A stretch of 64,000 bases of DNA from NCBI GenBank assembly GCA_010015675.1, contig ML976987.1, forward strand, positions 289,873 through 353,872, given 5' to 3'. The notes beneath the pieces were generated by a model. It had not been told where the DNA came from. It saw only the letters and a list, made by a program, of their open reading frames with translations, and made no database searches. Shown here in pieces: positions 1 to 9,885 of this stretch; position 1 is the first letter of the stretch, and each line of letters opens with the position of its first letter. The translations under genes and the position numbers were made by a program. This DNA is from Byssothecium circinans (lineage: Eukaryota > Ascomycota > Dothideomycetes > Pleosporales > Massarinaceae).

Positions 1-323
1 AGCTTGTTAGCCCCAACAATCCAAGCTGACGCCCTCAAAAAACGAGCAATCCAAGCTAACGCCTCAGCTTGGATTGGCTTGATTGTTGACAACTATGGCT
101 GCTGGTATACCGAGTCCTATTTTTCTTTATTTGCATACGATGACAAAGAGAAGAAGTTCACGATGAATATCAAGAGGAAATGCGCATAACGTTGACTGTG
201 TACCTAGAATTCCAAAACCCAATCTAAATCATCTATATTACATGGTCCATCAAGCCCCAACATACATTACCATCGCTCCAAGGTGCGATTATCCACGCGT
301 AGCTATTCCCCTCAGTTTGCTCC
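1..323. other. Left window edge, no supported gene
   Basis: I see no convincing gene here. A short open frame starts at the very edge but has no recognisable domain. The stretch holds an 11-bp motif (CAATCCAAGCT) twice in direct orientation, at 17-27 and 47-57, and once inverted at 66-76. The last two can form a perfect 11-bp hairpin with an 8-nt loop. It could be the end of a decayed repeat that continues outside the window. Confidence 0.4.
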
Positions 324-1775
324 TCAGATCTCATATAGCGTACCATTCTCCGCAGCCATTCTCTGCGTATCCGTCTTGGCCATATCAACGGCTTTCATCG
401 TCACTCCACCAGCAAGAAACTGAGTAGAAGCACGATGTCTGTGAAGAAGGTTTCCGAACCACCATGCCGAGTATTTCGATGCAGGATCACATCGAAGTTC
501 CACGAACTTCAAGCATGGAAGGAAGCCGCTAGAGAACGTATCTGACAACTCATCAAGCCAGGGCACAACAGCGCCGTTCAGGCAATTGATTATCAGTTTC
601 TCCAGGGTTTCCGGGAAGAGCAAGGCGAGGTTTGGTTTTGCAAAATTCGGCTTGCAGTAGTCGTGGGGGATGACTGCCTCTTGGAAAACTTCTAATTCTC
701 TCAGTCGTTGGAAGCAGCTGAGGGAGATGAAGGGACGGTAACGGTACAAGACGCCCTTGCAGCGCCGTCTGTACGCAGACACACTCATCAAGGACGTACG
801 GAGCACTTCAAGCGTGTCTTTGACACTTTGCATGTCCCTGACAAAATACTGAAACCCGGGGCCTGAGAGAGGTCTAGCAGGGACAGGTCTTGGCGACAGG
901 CATTCGATGATAAAGATCACCTCCTTGATCTTGAGTGTCCCATCGTGATCGGTCTCGATGTTCTGCAGCAAGGCATGCACTGAAGCTTGTCGCTTCTTGC
1001 GGAGCTCGGAGATATGTACCTTAACATCCAGCTTCTCGAGTCGAGGTACAAAAATGCGCTTCGTTGGTTGTGCAGACACGCCCGCTTTATGGTAATTTAC
1101 CCAGACTATCAATGACCTTAAGGATGGCAGACACAGGTCCCGGAGAAGAGGAAGTTGGCATCCCACAACCATGAGTTCTTTCAGTTTATCCAACTTGATC
1201 ATGACCGTGACGATATCGGCCGGAAAGTCGTAGCCTAGAACGCCGAAGAGAGTGGTGTGTTCGGGAATGACCTTTGCGACATCACCACCGTCGAGGAACA
1301 AAGGCGCGAAGAAGCGTAGGTTTGATGCGAGGGTGAGAAGCAGTGCCCTGATAGCTAATGTTTCACCTCGCTGTAAAGCTTTCACCCATCTCATCAGCTC
1401 CCGTCTATCCCTTTCGCCCCATAGATGTTGCGTGCTCATCGCCTGGATCGCGCAGTCCATCAAAAATTGCTGTAACTCTTCAGGAGACATTTTCAGGTCG
1501 GGATGCTTTGCCTTCTTCGTGATTGGTAGCTTGAACATCATGGTCTCGACCTCGTGGGCGAGGTCCGGACGCGAGAGAAGCGTCCGAGCCAGGAGGATAG
1601 AATTGTGCTTGGAGGCAATGGCCCACGGGTCTTGATGTAGGATGTGTTGGGCCATGGTTCCGAGTTCCTTGTTCGCGAGTGATAGGTCTACGAGGTCCTT
1701 TTGGCTAAAACTATCGACTTTGAGTTGCTCGACGATTAGGATGAGGAGTTCGGGCGGGAGGTTGAGAAGATTCAT
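324..1775 (-). CDS. F-box-like protein, 483 aa, single exon
   Basis: The protein opens with an F-box-like segment (MNLLNLPPELLILIVEQL, residues 1-18), the usual LPxELLxxI pattern of SCF ubiquitin-ligase adaptors that bind Skp1. The remainder has no repeats I can name but is leucine-rich and resembles the substrate-side half of fungal F-box proteins (for example FPETLEKLIINCL and FLPCLKFVELRC in the last quarter). The start is the first ATG, immediately before the F-box, which is where this family begins. No intron is needed. The C-terminal third is clearly related to the broken gene at 4018-6384 (similar order of LPxxLxxL-type segments and a W-G/F motif near the end), so the two are paralogs. 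The predicted job, substrate recognition for ubiquitination, is family inference; the substrate is unknown. Confidence 0.75.
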   Translation of the reverse strand: MNLLNLPPELLILIVEQLKVDSFSQKDLVDLSLANKELGTMAQHILHQDPWAIASKHNSILLARTLLSRPDLAHEVETMMFKLPITKKAKHPDLKMSPEELQQFLMDCAIQAMSTQHLWGERDRRELMRWVKALQRGETLAIRALLLTLASNLRFFAPLFLDGGDVAKVIPEHTTLFGVLGYDFPADIVTVMIKLDKLKELMVVGCQLPLLRDLCLPSLRSLIVWVNYHKAGVSAQPTKRIFVPRLEKLDVKVHISELRKKRQASVHALLQNIETDHDGTLKIKEVIFIIECLSPRPVPARPLSGPGFQYFVRDMQSVKDTLEVLRTSLMSVSAYRRRCKGVLYRYRPFISLSCFQRLRELEVFQEAVIPHDYCKPNFAKPNLALLFPETLEKLIINCLNGAVVPWLDELSDTFSSGFLPCLKFVELRCDPASKYSAWWFGNLLHRHRASTQFLAGGVTMKAVDMAKTDTQRMAAENGTLYEI

Positions 1776-2839
1776 TGTGCGCTATGGAGCTGCAATGAGA
1801 GGGAGCAATATGCAGTTTGCTCTATAATTGGTGTGTTGGCTGAGGTGTGGGAGTGCGGCTGCGGAGAGGCGGTTGCCCTGCGGTTGATGGTGGAGGGAGT
1901 GTGGCAGTGGAAAATGCCCAGTAAAGTTATCTGAGAAATATATACTATGGGTGATGTTGTTGACCCTCACGGTAGGTGTGCAAACCGTTTTATAGCTTTC
2001 GGATCCCTGTAGTGACGTAATTTCTTTTCACTGTGTAAGAGTCATACAAACAAAGTTGCGTAAGCACTTCTCGCCAACTTCTCACCTCTAGGGCTGTGCT
2101 AACCGATAACAAATTAATGCGCAAAGCAATATAGAGAGAGAAACTACGAAATTTTTGTGCCGGCTTTAATCTCGGGACTTGCGAGGGAGCGGAGACAGTT
2201 GCATAGTAAATAAATATTGGTATTGCTCCTATCAAAAGACGCAGATGGGGTTGCATTGAAACACAGTTCCGTTTATCTGATATTGAAGTATCAAATTCCT
2301 TGATGGACAGTGTGGCTCCATAATTTCTTGGTCCTGTATGTCATTGCATTAGAAGCCGTAGGCTATTTTAACTGGTCTATTGTGTCTGCAAAATTGAAAA
2401 CTCGAACTAATGCTAAGAAAGCACTAGATCCGGTCCTCCATTCCACTATCAGCAAACTACATCCACAGATTTCCTCAAATGCATCGGTGGCGACAGGGTT
2501 CCATTCTAAGAAATCATGGCAATTGTAATCAGGACCAGGCTTGTAGACGGTACAGATATCGTCTACGACGACGTTAATCCCGCGATCCAGTAGCCCCTAA
2601 AGTACGTACAGCCGCTTCCTGAACTAGGATGCGCGATGTCCGAGGTCTCGGTTGGAATGCAAGCTTCGATCAACGGAGCAAGATTGCGGAAAGCGCAAGC
2701 TCGAACGTTTTATAGAAGAGAAAAGTCAAGAGTCACTCTATTCATTTATTCGGAATGCTGATGTCGCTAAGTAAACGCTAGAATCAAACCATAGAGCGAG
2801 CCTAGACGTGAAATGATCACACGCGATGGAAAACGCCTA
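1776..2839. other. Gene-free, AT-rich stretch
   Basis: Upstream region of the F-box gene. A TATA-like run (CTCTATAATT) lies about 40-50 bp upstream of its start codon. Only short random open frames follow. I see no RNA gene or conserved domain. Confidence 0.5.
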
Positions 2840-2851
2840 CCAAGTGCAAGC

Positions 2852-3600
2852 TGGAGTTGCGGCCATCGCGAGTGGATGGAGGGCCATGAGGGCCAAGTTT
2901 GTAGCGGTTATTACTAATAGCTAGCTTCACACGAGTTTGGTCACGTGGTCAGTTAGGTCGCACACAGCGTATAAATTTAAGCTCTTACCTATCTTCCTTC
3001 TTCCTTCTTTATCTACACTTATAGCTTCCCCTATTAATATAAAGAATCCTTTAGCTATACTTATTCCTTATCCTAAGTATAGCTACTTTATAAACATCTA
3101 GCCCCTTCCTTTAGTAATAAAGGAAGAACTCTTAGATTTTAAGTAGAAGCTCTATAATATATCCTATAAATATAATAGTAATATTAAGCTACTTAGGTAG
3201 ATAGACCTAGTTATTACTAAGTTCCCTAAAGGTAAAGACTCTTACTACTACTGTATAACACGTCGCTAATCTAAATAGTAATACCTAAGGAGACTATATT
3301 TATTAAATGCAAGAGAGAGTAGATTAGGAAGCTAGTTAGTAGTATCTACAATTTACCTACGTTATTTATTTAACCTAGCTCCTATAAGTAGGTGTACCTA
3401 AATCACCTTGCTGCGTTCTTTAAGACGAGTGGCAACTCAGCCCTTCCTAATGGACTAAACGCGCTGCTCGCAGCTGGAAGGAAGAACACCTAGGAAATGG
3501 CGGAAAGTGCTAAAGTAGCTTCTTGAATGTATCTTGGTTCTCAAAATGACTCACTCTTCAAAATGACTCACACGCGGGTCGTGCACAAGGCGCGAGCACC
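2852..3600 (+). mobile_element. Unclassified short interspersed element, copy 1 (RIP-decayed)
   Basis: This ~749-bp unit matches the unit at 5096-5863 from its first bases (TGGAGTTG[C/T]GGCCATCGCG) to its last (GGGTCGTGCACAAGGCGCGAGCACC). It is flanked by an 11-bp direct repeat, CAAGTGCAAGC (2841-2851 and 3601-3611), read as a target-site duplication. Compared with the other copy, many C positions have become T and G positions A (for example CGGATCAGGAAG to TAGATTAGGAAG, CTCCAGCAACCAAGG to CTTTAGTAATAAAGG), the pattern left by repeat-induced point mutation. No terminal inverted repeat or reverse transcriptase is visible. An 11-12 bp duplication fits Mutator-like elements (some lack inverted repeats) or a short non-LTR-type insert; I cannot decide. 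Confidence 0.75.
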
Positions 3601-3611
3601 CAAGTGCAAGC

Positions 3612-4017
3612 TCTGTTCCAACAAACCAAATACATTTCCTAGGCATAAAGTCAAAGTGTCTATCAACTACAGTCATGGATATTTTGGTAGTGGACGGGCA
3701 GGCTGATGTGATTGAGAGTTCTAGCGTCTTATTCTCGTCTTTGAGATACTAAAAAAGCAATTTTGCGTGAAACATGATTTTACTGGAGCGACTTAGTATG
3801 ATTTCTCAAATGCATCCATCCACAAGTGTCATTGGACCTTTCAAGCTCTCTCCCCGCTCCGCCATTGATTAAGTGCGAGTGGTTGTTGATCGCTCAAAAG
3901 CCTAAACACGCCGGCTTATTTTCAATCTTTCCAGACTCACAGATAATGCAGTTTATTGTCGTTGATACCATGTCGCCGGACACTATTCACAACTTAAGAT
4001 CGAGTAAGCGGAAATGT
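3612..4017. other. Gene-free stretch between element copy 1 and the broken F-box gene
   Basis: Nothing recognisable apart from short open frames. It would be the 3' flank of the minus-strand pseudogene that ends at 4018. Confidence 0.4.
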
Positions 4018-5095
4018 TCAAGCCGTGAACAATGCTGCAGACCACTCCTCCTCTGCCCATTCCGCATCCCAAAGTGTCAAGCCAACCCTATCGTACCAGC
4101 CTCCCGGTATCTTGGTCTCCGCGCTCAACTTCACCTTAATACCATCCCCACGAAGCGCATCTAGCACTTGCCTATTCTTCTCAAACCAGCGAATCGGCTT
4201 TCCCCAGTTCCATCCGCAACACAGTTCGACGACCTTGATGTTCTTGAGTACCCTCCTCAACCTCATGTCTCGTAACCATACCAGCGTCTTCGAATCAGGG
4301 TTTGTGATTGTGAGCTCTTGTAACGACGCAGGAAAGAATTTCTCGTAATCCGGGTTTGTCAGAACAGCACCTCGACGCTTGTCGTAATTGCGGTGAATCA
4401 AGGCATCGACCGGAACTTTCAACTTGCGCAAGCTCTTGAGTTGCTCCAGTGAGTCGAAAGGCCTATATTTTCGAAGCTCGCACAGTTTCCATCAGGCTTC
4501 ATCGACTTCGATCTCCACGAGTTCCACTTCCTCAAAGCGTTTCTCTGCCGTTACAAGCTTCATAAAGGAGCCTTGAGGCCGGAAGGGTGTCTTGTACAGA
4601 GGACCATACTCGACGACGATATGAAGGTGCTTCAGATCCCTGGCGAGAAGCATGGTTGCTAATTCTTCTATATCTTTACGGGGCCATCCACGAACTCGAA
4701 AGTCCATAGCAGTATAGCTAGTCCGTGCAATCAGAGTATGAATATCAGTGTCCGACCGTGTGGTTCCGACGCGGTGCAAGGCATTCTCCGGTCTAAGGCG
4801 TGCATTGTTCTGTATCCATGGCTGATGCTGAAGAGACGGGCTCGTCAGGTGAACATCCAGGATATTAGGTCCACAGTATCCCAGATTGAGGAGAGCCATG
4901 CTAGCACCGAAGAGAGTTATACGGTCCGTTTTCAGTTGGGGTGATCCAAAGACTTCTTCCAACATTTCCCCTCGAGAAAAGACCTACTCATCGCGGAATA
5001 AAACGTCGAGAACATTGCTGACAGGAAACCGGTCGATCTCGTTGTTATATGCAAAGAGCGTTAGTGTCCTGAGTCGAGGTAGTAACATGTACAGC

Positions 5096-5863
5096 TGGAG
5101 TTGTGGCCATCGCGAGTGGATGGAGGGCCAGGAGGGCCAAGTTTGTAGCGGTTATTACTAATATCTGCTTGCTTCACACGGGATGAATCCTCTAGGCATA
5201 TGCTTTTCACATGCTCGCTGTGCTTTTCACATGCTAGCTGTGCTTTTTACATGCTCGCTTAGTTAAGGTCGCACACTAGGTATAAATTTGAGCTCTCACC
5301 CATCTTCCTTCTTCCTTCTTTATCTACACCTTGCATACTCTTATCTCCTTATAGCTTCCCCTGTCAATATAAAGAATCCTTCAGCTATACTCATTCCTCA
5401 TCCTGAGTATAGCTACTTCGCGAACATCTGGCCCCTTCCTCCAGCAACCAAGGAAGAAACGGTTTCCTGAAGGTAAGGACTCTCACTGCTACTGTACAAC
5501 GCGTCGCTGATCTAAATAGCTACACCCGAGGAGACCGCATTCGTTGAACGCGAGAGAGAGCGGATCAGGAAGCTGGTCAGTGGTATCCGCGATTCGCCTA
5601 CGTTTGTTCAGCCTGGCTCCTATGAGCAGGGCTACCTCGACGACCTCGCGGCTTTCTTCAAGAGAAGCCCCACCTCAGCCCTTCCTGATCAACTGAAGGC
5701 GCTGCTCGCAGCTGGAGGGAGGAACACCTAGGAAATGGCGGAACTAGACCTGTGGGTCACTTGGTTTGTTAGGCGGCGTGTGGGGAGTGCTAAAGTAGCT
5801 TCTTGAATGTATCTTGGTTCTCAAAATGACTCACACGCGGGTCGTGCACAAGGCGCGAGCACC
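5096..5863 (+). mobile_element. Unclassified short interspersed element, copy 2 (better preserved)
   Basis: This ~768-bp unit is inserted in an F-box-like gene and flanked by a perfect 12-bp duplication AACATGTACAGC (5084-5095 and 5864-5875). It shares ends and most of its length with the copy at 2852-3600 but keeps far more C and G. Inside are a TATAAATTTGAGC box at about 5281, and an open stretch of about 67 codons ending with a TAG at 5729-5731 (it includes FVERERERIRKLVSG and DQLKALLAAGG). That stretch is damaged in the other copy. I do not recognise the peptide. It has no visible inverted termini, LTRs or poly-A tail, so it is probably a non-autonomous element mobilised in trans. Confidence 0.75.
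5201..5260. repeat. Three tandem 20-bp units inside element copy 2
   Basis: The unit TGCTTTTCACATGCTCGCTG occurs three times head to tail at 5201-5220, 5221-5240 and 5241-5260. Each later unit differs by only one or two bases. The matching place in the other element copy is shorter and lacks the array. Confidence 0.85.
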
Positions 5864-6472
5864 AACATGTACAGCATGCCAATGTACACCGAGAATTGTC
5901 TTCCTCTCAAGGCTTTGGTCATTTCTGTAGGGAGTATGTAGTCACGATCGCCACGATCAATGGGAATGCGTTCTGCGAGGAATACCGCACTGAGATCACA
6001 AATGCATTCGCCGTGGACGTTGGGACGGTTTATGTAGCTGAGCATGCGGTCGCTTTGCCATTCGGTCTTGACGTTCGCGAAGACGGTGATGTTGGCGTCC
6101 TTGATGAAGGGAAGAACATGTAATCGGCTTTCGAACTCGATCAAAGTTCGCAGGAGAAGTATGGCGTCCCCACACTTTTCAGCTTTGTCATGCTCGCCGA
6201 CCTCGATGGACTCGTAGAGCGCTGGTCGGGCCAAGCGCGCAAACTTGTGCGAGGTTGATGAGAGTTTTGCGAGCGTGTTCCTATCATGGCGAAGATGGTC
6301 GACGATCATGACAAGTAACTCATCCGCAACGGAGGATAACGACGTCGAATTTCGGTGGTAGTTGACGGTGAGTGGCTTGTCCATGGCTATGGTTGTGGTA
6401 GTAGATGAGCAGTGCGGGGAACTTTATAGGCACTAGAACGACGATGTGACTGGTGCAGTACGTGCATACAAA

Positions 6473-7156
6473 TTACGTGATGCACATCGAGCAGCCTACC
6501 AGGACGGGTCCGAGGATGATCTCAAATGCAGGAAAGACTAGGTGCAACAGGTTCTGGAGCGATACGTTTATGGTAAGTCGCTTTGTATTAATTAAACGAC
6601 CCTTGGACAAGTTCCAGGAGAGTGTAGCAGCTCGAGTAGGATCGCACCTGAAGAGAACTTCGAGGCAGTCAATCTCCCTCTCCAGGCAGTAACCAGTGAT
6701 ATTGGCGACAGGAAGTGTCAAGTTCTCAGTATGTGGTAAGAGCAGTAGAAGTACTACATCGTGTGAAGGGAATTTCCCCACATAGAAGGTGGTTTTCCAC
6801 TGGTGTGCAATAGACTGGTAGGCAGTAACGCTGGTGAGACCAATGTCGCTCTCACGCTTAATCACTACATTCATTCAAGCGTTAAAAAATCCATTGGATT
6901 CAAACAGAGTTCCTCGGACGAAGGCTGTTGCGACGTCTCAATTGCACCACTCCTCTCGAAGTCCATCTGACCACTGCCTTCGAACAGCGACATCAAGCGT
7001 TTTAATGGTGCTGGGGCCGCAGAAGGAGGGTGCGGATAAGCTTGTCCTGTTGAAGAGGATGTCATCAACTGATCTCGATGGAAGAGAACAAGAACTTCTG
7101 CATAGCGCTTGAGTAAAACCTCGAGGCACTAGACAAGACAAGATGTAATGCAGCAT
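6473..7156 (-). pseudogene. Decayed F-box-family remnant
   Basis: One frame on the minus strand stays protein-like across this stretch but is cut by in-frame TGA codons at 6938-6940 and 6875-6877. The most protein-like part is the last 133 codons, with leucine-rich segments (VVLLLLLPHTENLTLPV, NTKRLTINVSLQNLL) like those in the substrate half of the neighbouring F-box genes. No F-box segment survives. It is adjacent to the broken gene at 4018-6384 in the same orientation, so a third paralog in the cluster is the simplest reading. It could also be chance open sequence. Confidence 0.35.
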
Positions 7157-7929
7157 CGCCCTCTAGGCCCTATATAACCATTTCTGCCAGTTCGAGGGGA
7201 AGGTGATCCATATCAAGATTGCTGGTCTTCCGGTGTCAGCCTTTGGCTTGAGCCAAGACTGGAAACGTCGCATGAGGTTCAATATTTTGGAAAGATGAAG
7301 ATTTGCTTACTAGTGTTAAAGGTAGAGGCAAATTATTAGTGAGCGTTATTAAATGTATGCGAAGGTTATGATGCTTCTAGTTATAGCTGTTGCGTTATCA
7401 AGGAAAATATACCCGCGGTAATGCTAAAATAAAACAGATGTTTTCATTATATAAAGTAGTGAACCTAAGCATTATATATCTTATTACTATTTGAATAGTC
7501 TTAAATTGCTAAATTCCAGCATTCTTTTGCTGTGAAACTACACGTTGCGAAAGTTCGGCTGGCTGGACTGAGGACGTCCAGACCCCCTACCTTGCGATGC
7601 ATTGTTCAAATCAGACCTCTCGAACACGTCCTGGTGGTGGATATACGAAGCGATGATAATGCGAGTCAGCAGGCGTGAGCCCGCGCTTGAAATATGCAGA
7701 CCATAAAACCCTGCGGAACTTCGAGCATTTTAATGTCCTAGAGCCTAAACCCTTCTAAAAGGCATTTTGAGTCATTCCAAGGGCATGTAACTTGACTGTC
7801 CAACGTCTGCGAGAACGAAATCTACCAGTCGTTGGATTGGTTGACATACTATAATGGTGATCTGCTACCTTGGGAAAGTGGGAGAGGTGAACGTCACCTC
7901 CCACTCAAGAGTCTCTCCATTCAATGAGC
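7157..7929. other. Gene-free, AT-rich stretch
   Basis: The segment 7290-7530 is strongly AT-rich and has no usable open frame, as seen in RIP-affected or intergenic DNA. Nothing recognisable. Confidence 0.45.
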
Positions 7930-9519
7930 TCAATCATAAACCCAAGCCTTCTCATCCAGCCACCGCGTTTCCCAAAACATCCTCAAATTCCCCCACGGAT
8001 ACAAATACACACTCCCTCTTCGCCTTCCCTCCGCCGCCTCCACCACACAACTCCCCCACACGCCCTCCCCCAACGCCTCAATTACACTCCCCATAAACTC
8101 CCTCTCCGCCTCCTCACGAACCTCCACCAAACCTCCTCCTTTGTCCAAAATAGGCCTCACAACCCCCAGAATGAGATCAACGTAGTTCTCAAAGCAGTAG
8201 ATAGCTGACATGTTCGGCGGCGCGGCGTTCGGTCCATACAGCATGAAGAAGTTAGGAAACCCGGCGACAGCTGTGGTTTGGTAGTGCGGAAGGGTAGAGG
8301 GTGATGGGGAGTTCCATTTGCTCGATAGGGAGAGGTTGTCCGAGCCTATGATGTTGAGGTGGTGGAATTGGGTGTTGTAACCCGTTGCGAAGATCTATCC
8401 ACATCAACATATAAAACGGATAGCAAAAGAGGTTAAGTCAAGGACAGGAAGTCCTTACAATAACATCCGCCGCATAATGAGCGCCCGATTCCGCAACAAC
8501 ACCTGAGCTGTTGCATCTAACAACCGCATCTTGCAGCAGCGTCGAATTCGCCGCGTGCAAAGAAGCAAGGTATCCAAAATCGCCGATGATACGCTTGCAC
8601 TCCTTCCCGTAATCCGGCAGCAATAAATCCCAATACTTCCTCGGCGCTTTCTCTTTCGTAAACTCATGACAAAGCTCCACGTTCCCCTTGCGAGTAGCTT
8701 CGCCCCGAGCCGAGCGTTGAAACTGCGAGAATCGGCTTTCGAGCTTGATCCAGTTCCAATACCGCCATGCGCGGAGGAAAAGCGGCACGTTGCGGAACAA
8801 CCATGAGGTAAGGGGTGATGTGCGCGAGTTCTCTTGTTTGCTGTAGGCTTGTGGGGTTCGGATAAGTTGAGTCAAGCTTCCCACTTGATGCACGATAGAA
8901 GGGATGACCTGAGCGGCAGAAGCCCCGTTTCCTCTCACCACGACGCGCTTTCCGTGCAGATCGACGGTGTCGTCCCAACGGTTGCAGTGTACAATGCGGC
9001 CTTGGAACTTGTCGATTTCTTGAATGCCTGCGTAGCTTGGCTCGACGAGTTGGCCCATTGCGGAGATTAGGAAGCGGCATTGTTGCTCAGATGGTTTGTC
9101 TTTTCCTATTTCTTTACATACGACTGTCCACGATTTTGTGCTCTCGTTCCAGTGCGCGTGAAGGAACTCCGTGTTTAGGTGTAGATGCTTTTGGATTTCG
9201 TACGTGGAGGCTACGTGGTGGAGATACTGTAGTATCTCGCCTTGTGAAGGGAACCAGTGACGGTACGTCCTGCATGGAAGGAATGACATGCTGTATGTCA
9301 CGCATGGCAATGCGACGGCACAGCCTGGATCTGGGAGGGGTAAGTAAAATCACGGCAAGGAATTTTTAGGAGGTGGGGTGTACAGGTATTGTGGTGCCAA
9401 GTTCCTCCGAGCGATGGTTCGCGTTCCAGGATGCTGAAGGTGGCAGAAGGGAATTTTCTGGTCAATTGTGCGGCCATCACAAGGCCCACACAGCCCGCTC
9501 CGACGATGAAGAAGTCCAT
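7930..9519 (-). CDS. FAD-dependent Baeyer-Villiger-type monooxygenase, 490 aa
   Basis: Three exons on the minus strand: 9519-9384, 9330-8459 and 8394-7930, with introns of 53 and 64 bp; the sum is 1473 nt in frame. The N-terminus carries the FAD Rossmann motif GAGCVG and the GGTWHHNT...YPG signature. The full type I Baeyer-Villiger fingerprint FxGxxxHxxxW is present as FQGRIVHCNRWD (about residues 154-165). A second nucleotide motif GNGASA (about 179-184) should bind NADPH, and the FATGYNT segment spans the second intron. Such enzymes insert oxygen next to a ketone, or oxidise soft nucleophiles, using O2 and NADPH. Length is near the lower end of the family. The exact substrate cannot be read from the sequence. 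No secondary-metabolite backbone gene lies nearby. Confidence 0.85.
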
Positions 9520-9885
9520 GGTTTGAAGAAGAGAGAAGTGTAAGGGAAAGGTAGGTTGGAAGAATTGTTTGAGTGGGGTACCCGCTTTGGTGGCGGTTGG
9601 CGTTACACGGAGATCTGTGTTGTCAGCCGCATTCGTTGGCGATCACATCTTCTGTAATCCGACTATTCACCCAACGAAGCTGTGGTCTGCTAGTTCATTT
9701 GCATGTGGCGTGGAGAGCTGGTTCTGAGATGTGTACCATTCCCCTCAATGCTAAAAGATAAATTCAAAATACGACCTGGGACACCACTGCGGTGTTAATG
9801 AATGCGCTACGCCGCATTGTACGGCACAGCCTCGATTCCAGCGCTGTGAGTCAAGATGTCTCCTTCCTAACTTCTTAACCCGATA
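9520..9885. other. Intergenic stretch
   Basis: Lies between the monooxygenase start (upstream side) and the end of the next minus-strand gene. I see nothing beyond short chance frames. Confidence 0.4.

Larger units (their letters stand above)
4018..6384 (-). pseudogene. F-box-like gene broken by a transposable element and two nonsense codons
   Basis: On the minus strand the gene starts at the ATG at 6384, followed by an F-box-like segment (VADELLVMIVDHLRHD, about residues 19-34). Coding sequence runs to the 12-bp target-site duplication at 5864-5875, is interrupted by the element at 5096-5863, and resumes at 5083. If one copy of the duplication is kept, 521 + 1066 nt give 1587 nt, an exact multiple of three, and both sides read the same codon phase. 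Downstream there are two in-frame stops, TAG at 4984-4986 and TGA at 4492-4494, with family-like sequence on both sides of each (for example LRTLTLFAYN before, and LQELTITNPD and VVELCCGW after). Its C-terminal part resembles the gene at 324-1775, so it is a dead paralog. The protein would have had about 526 sense codons plus the two stops. Confidence 0.8.
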
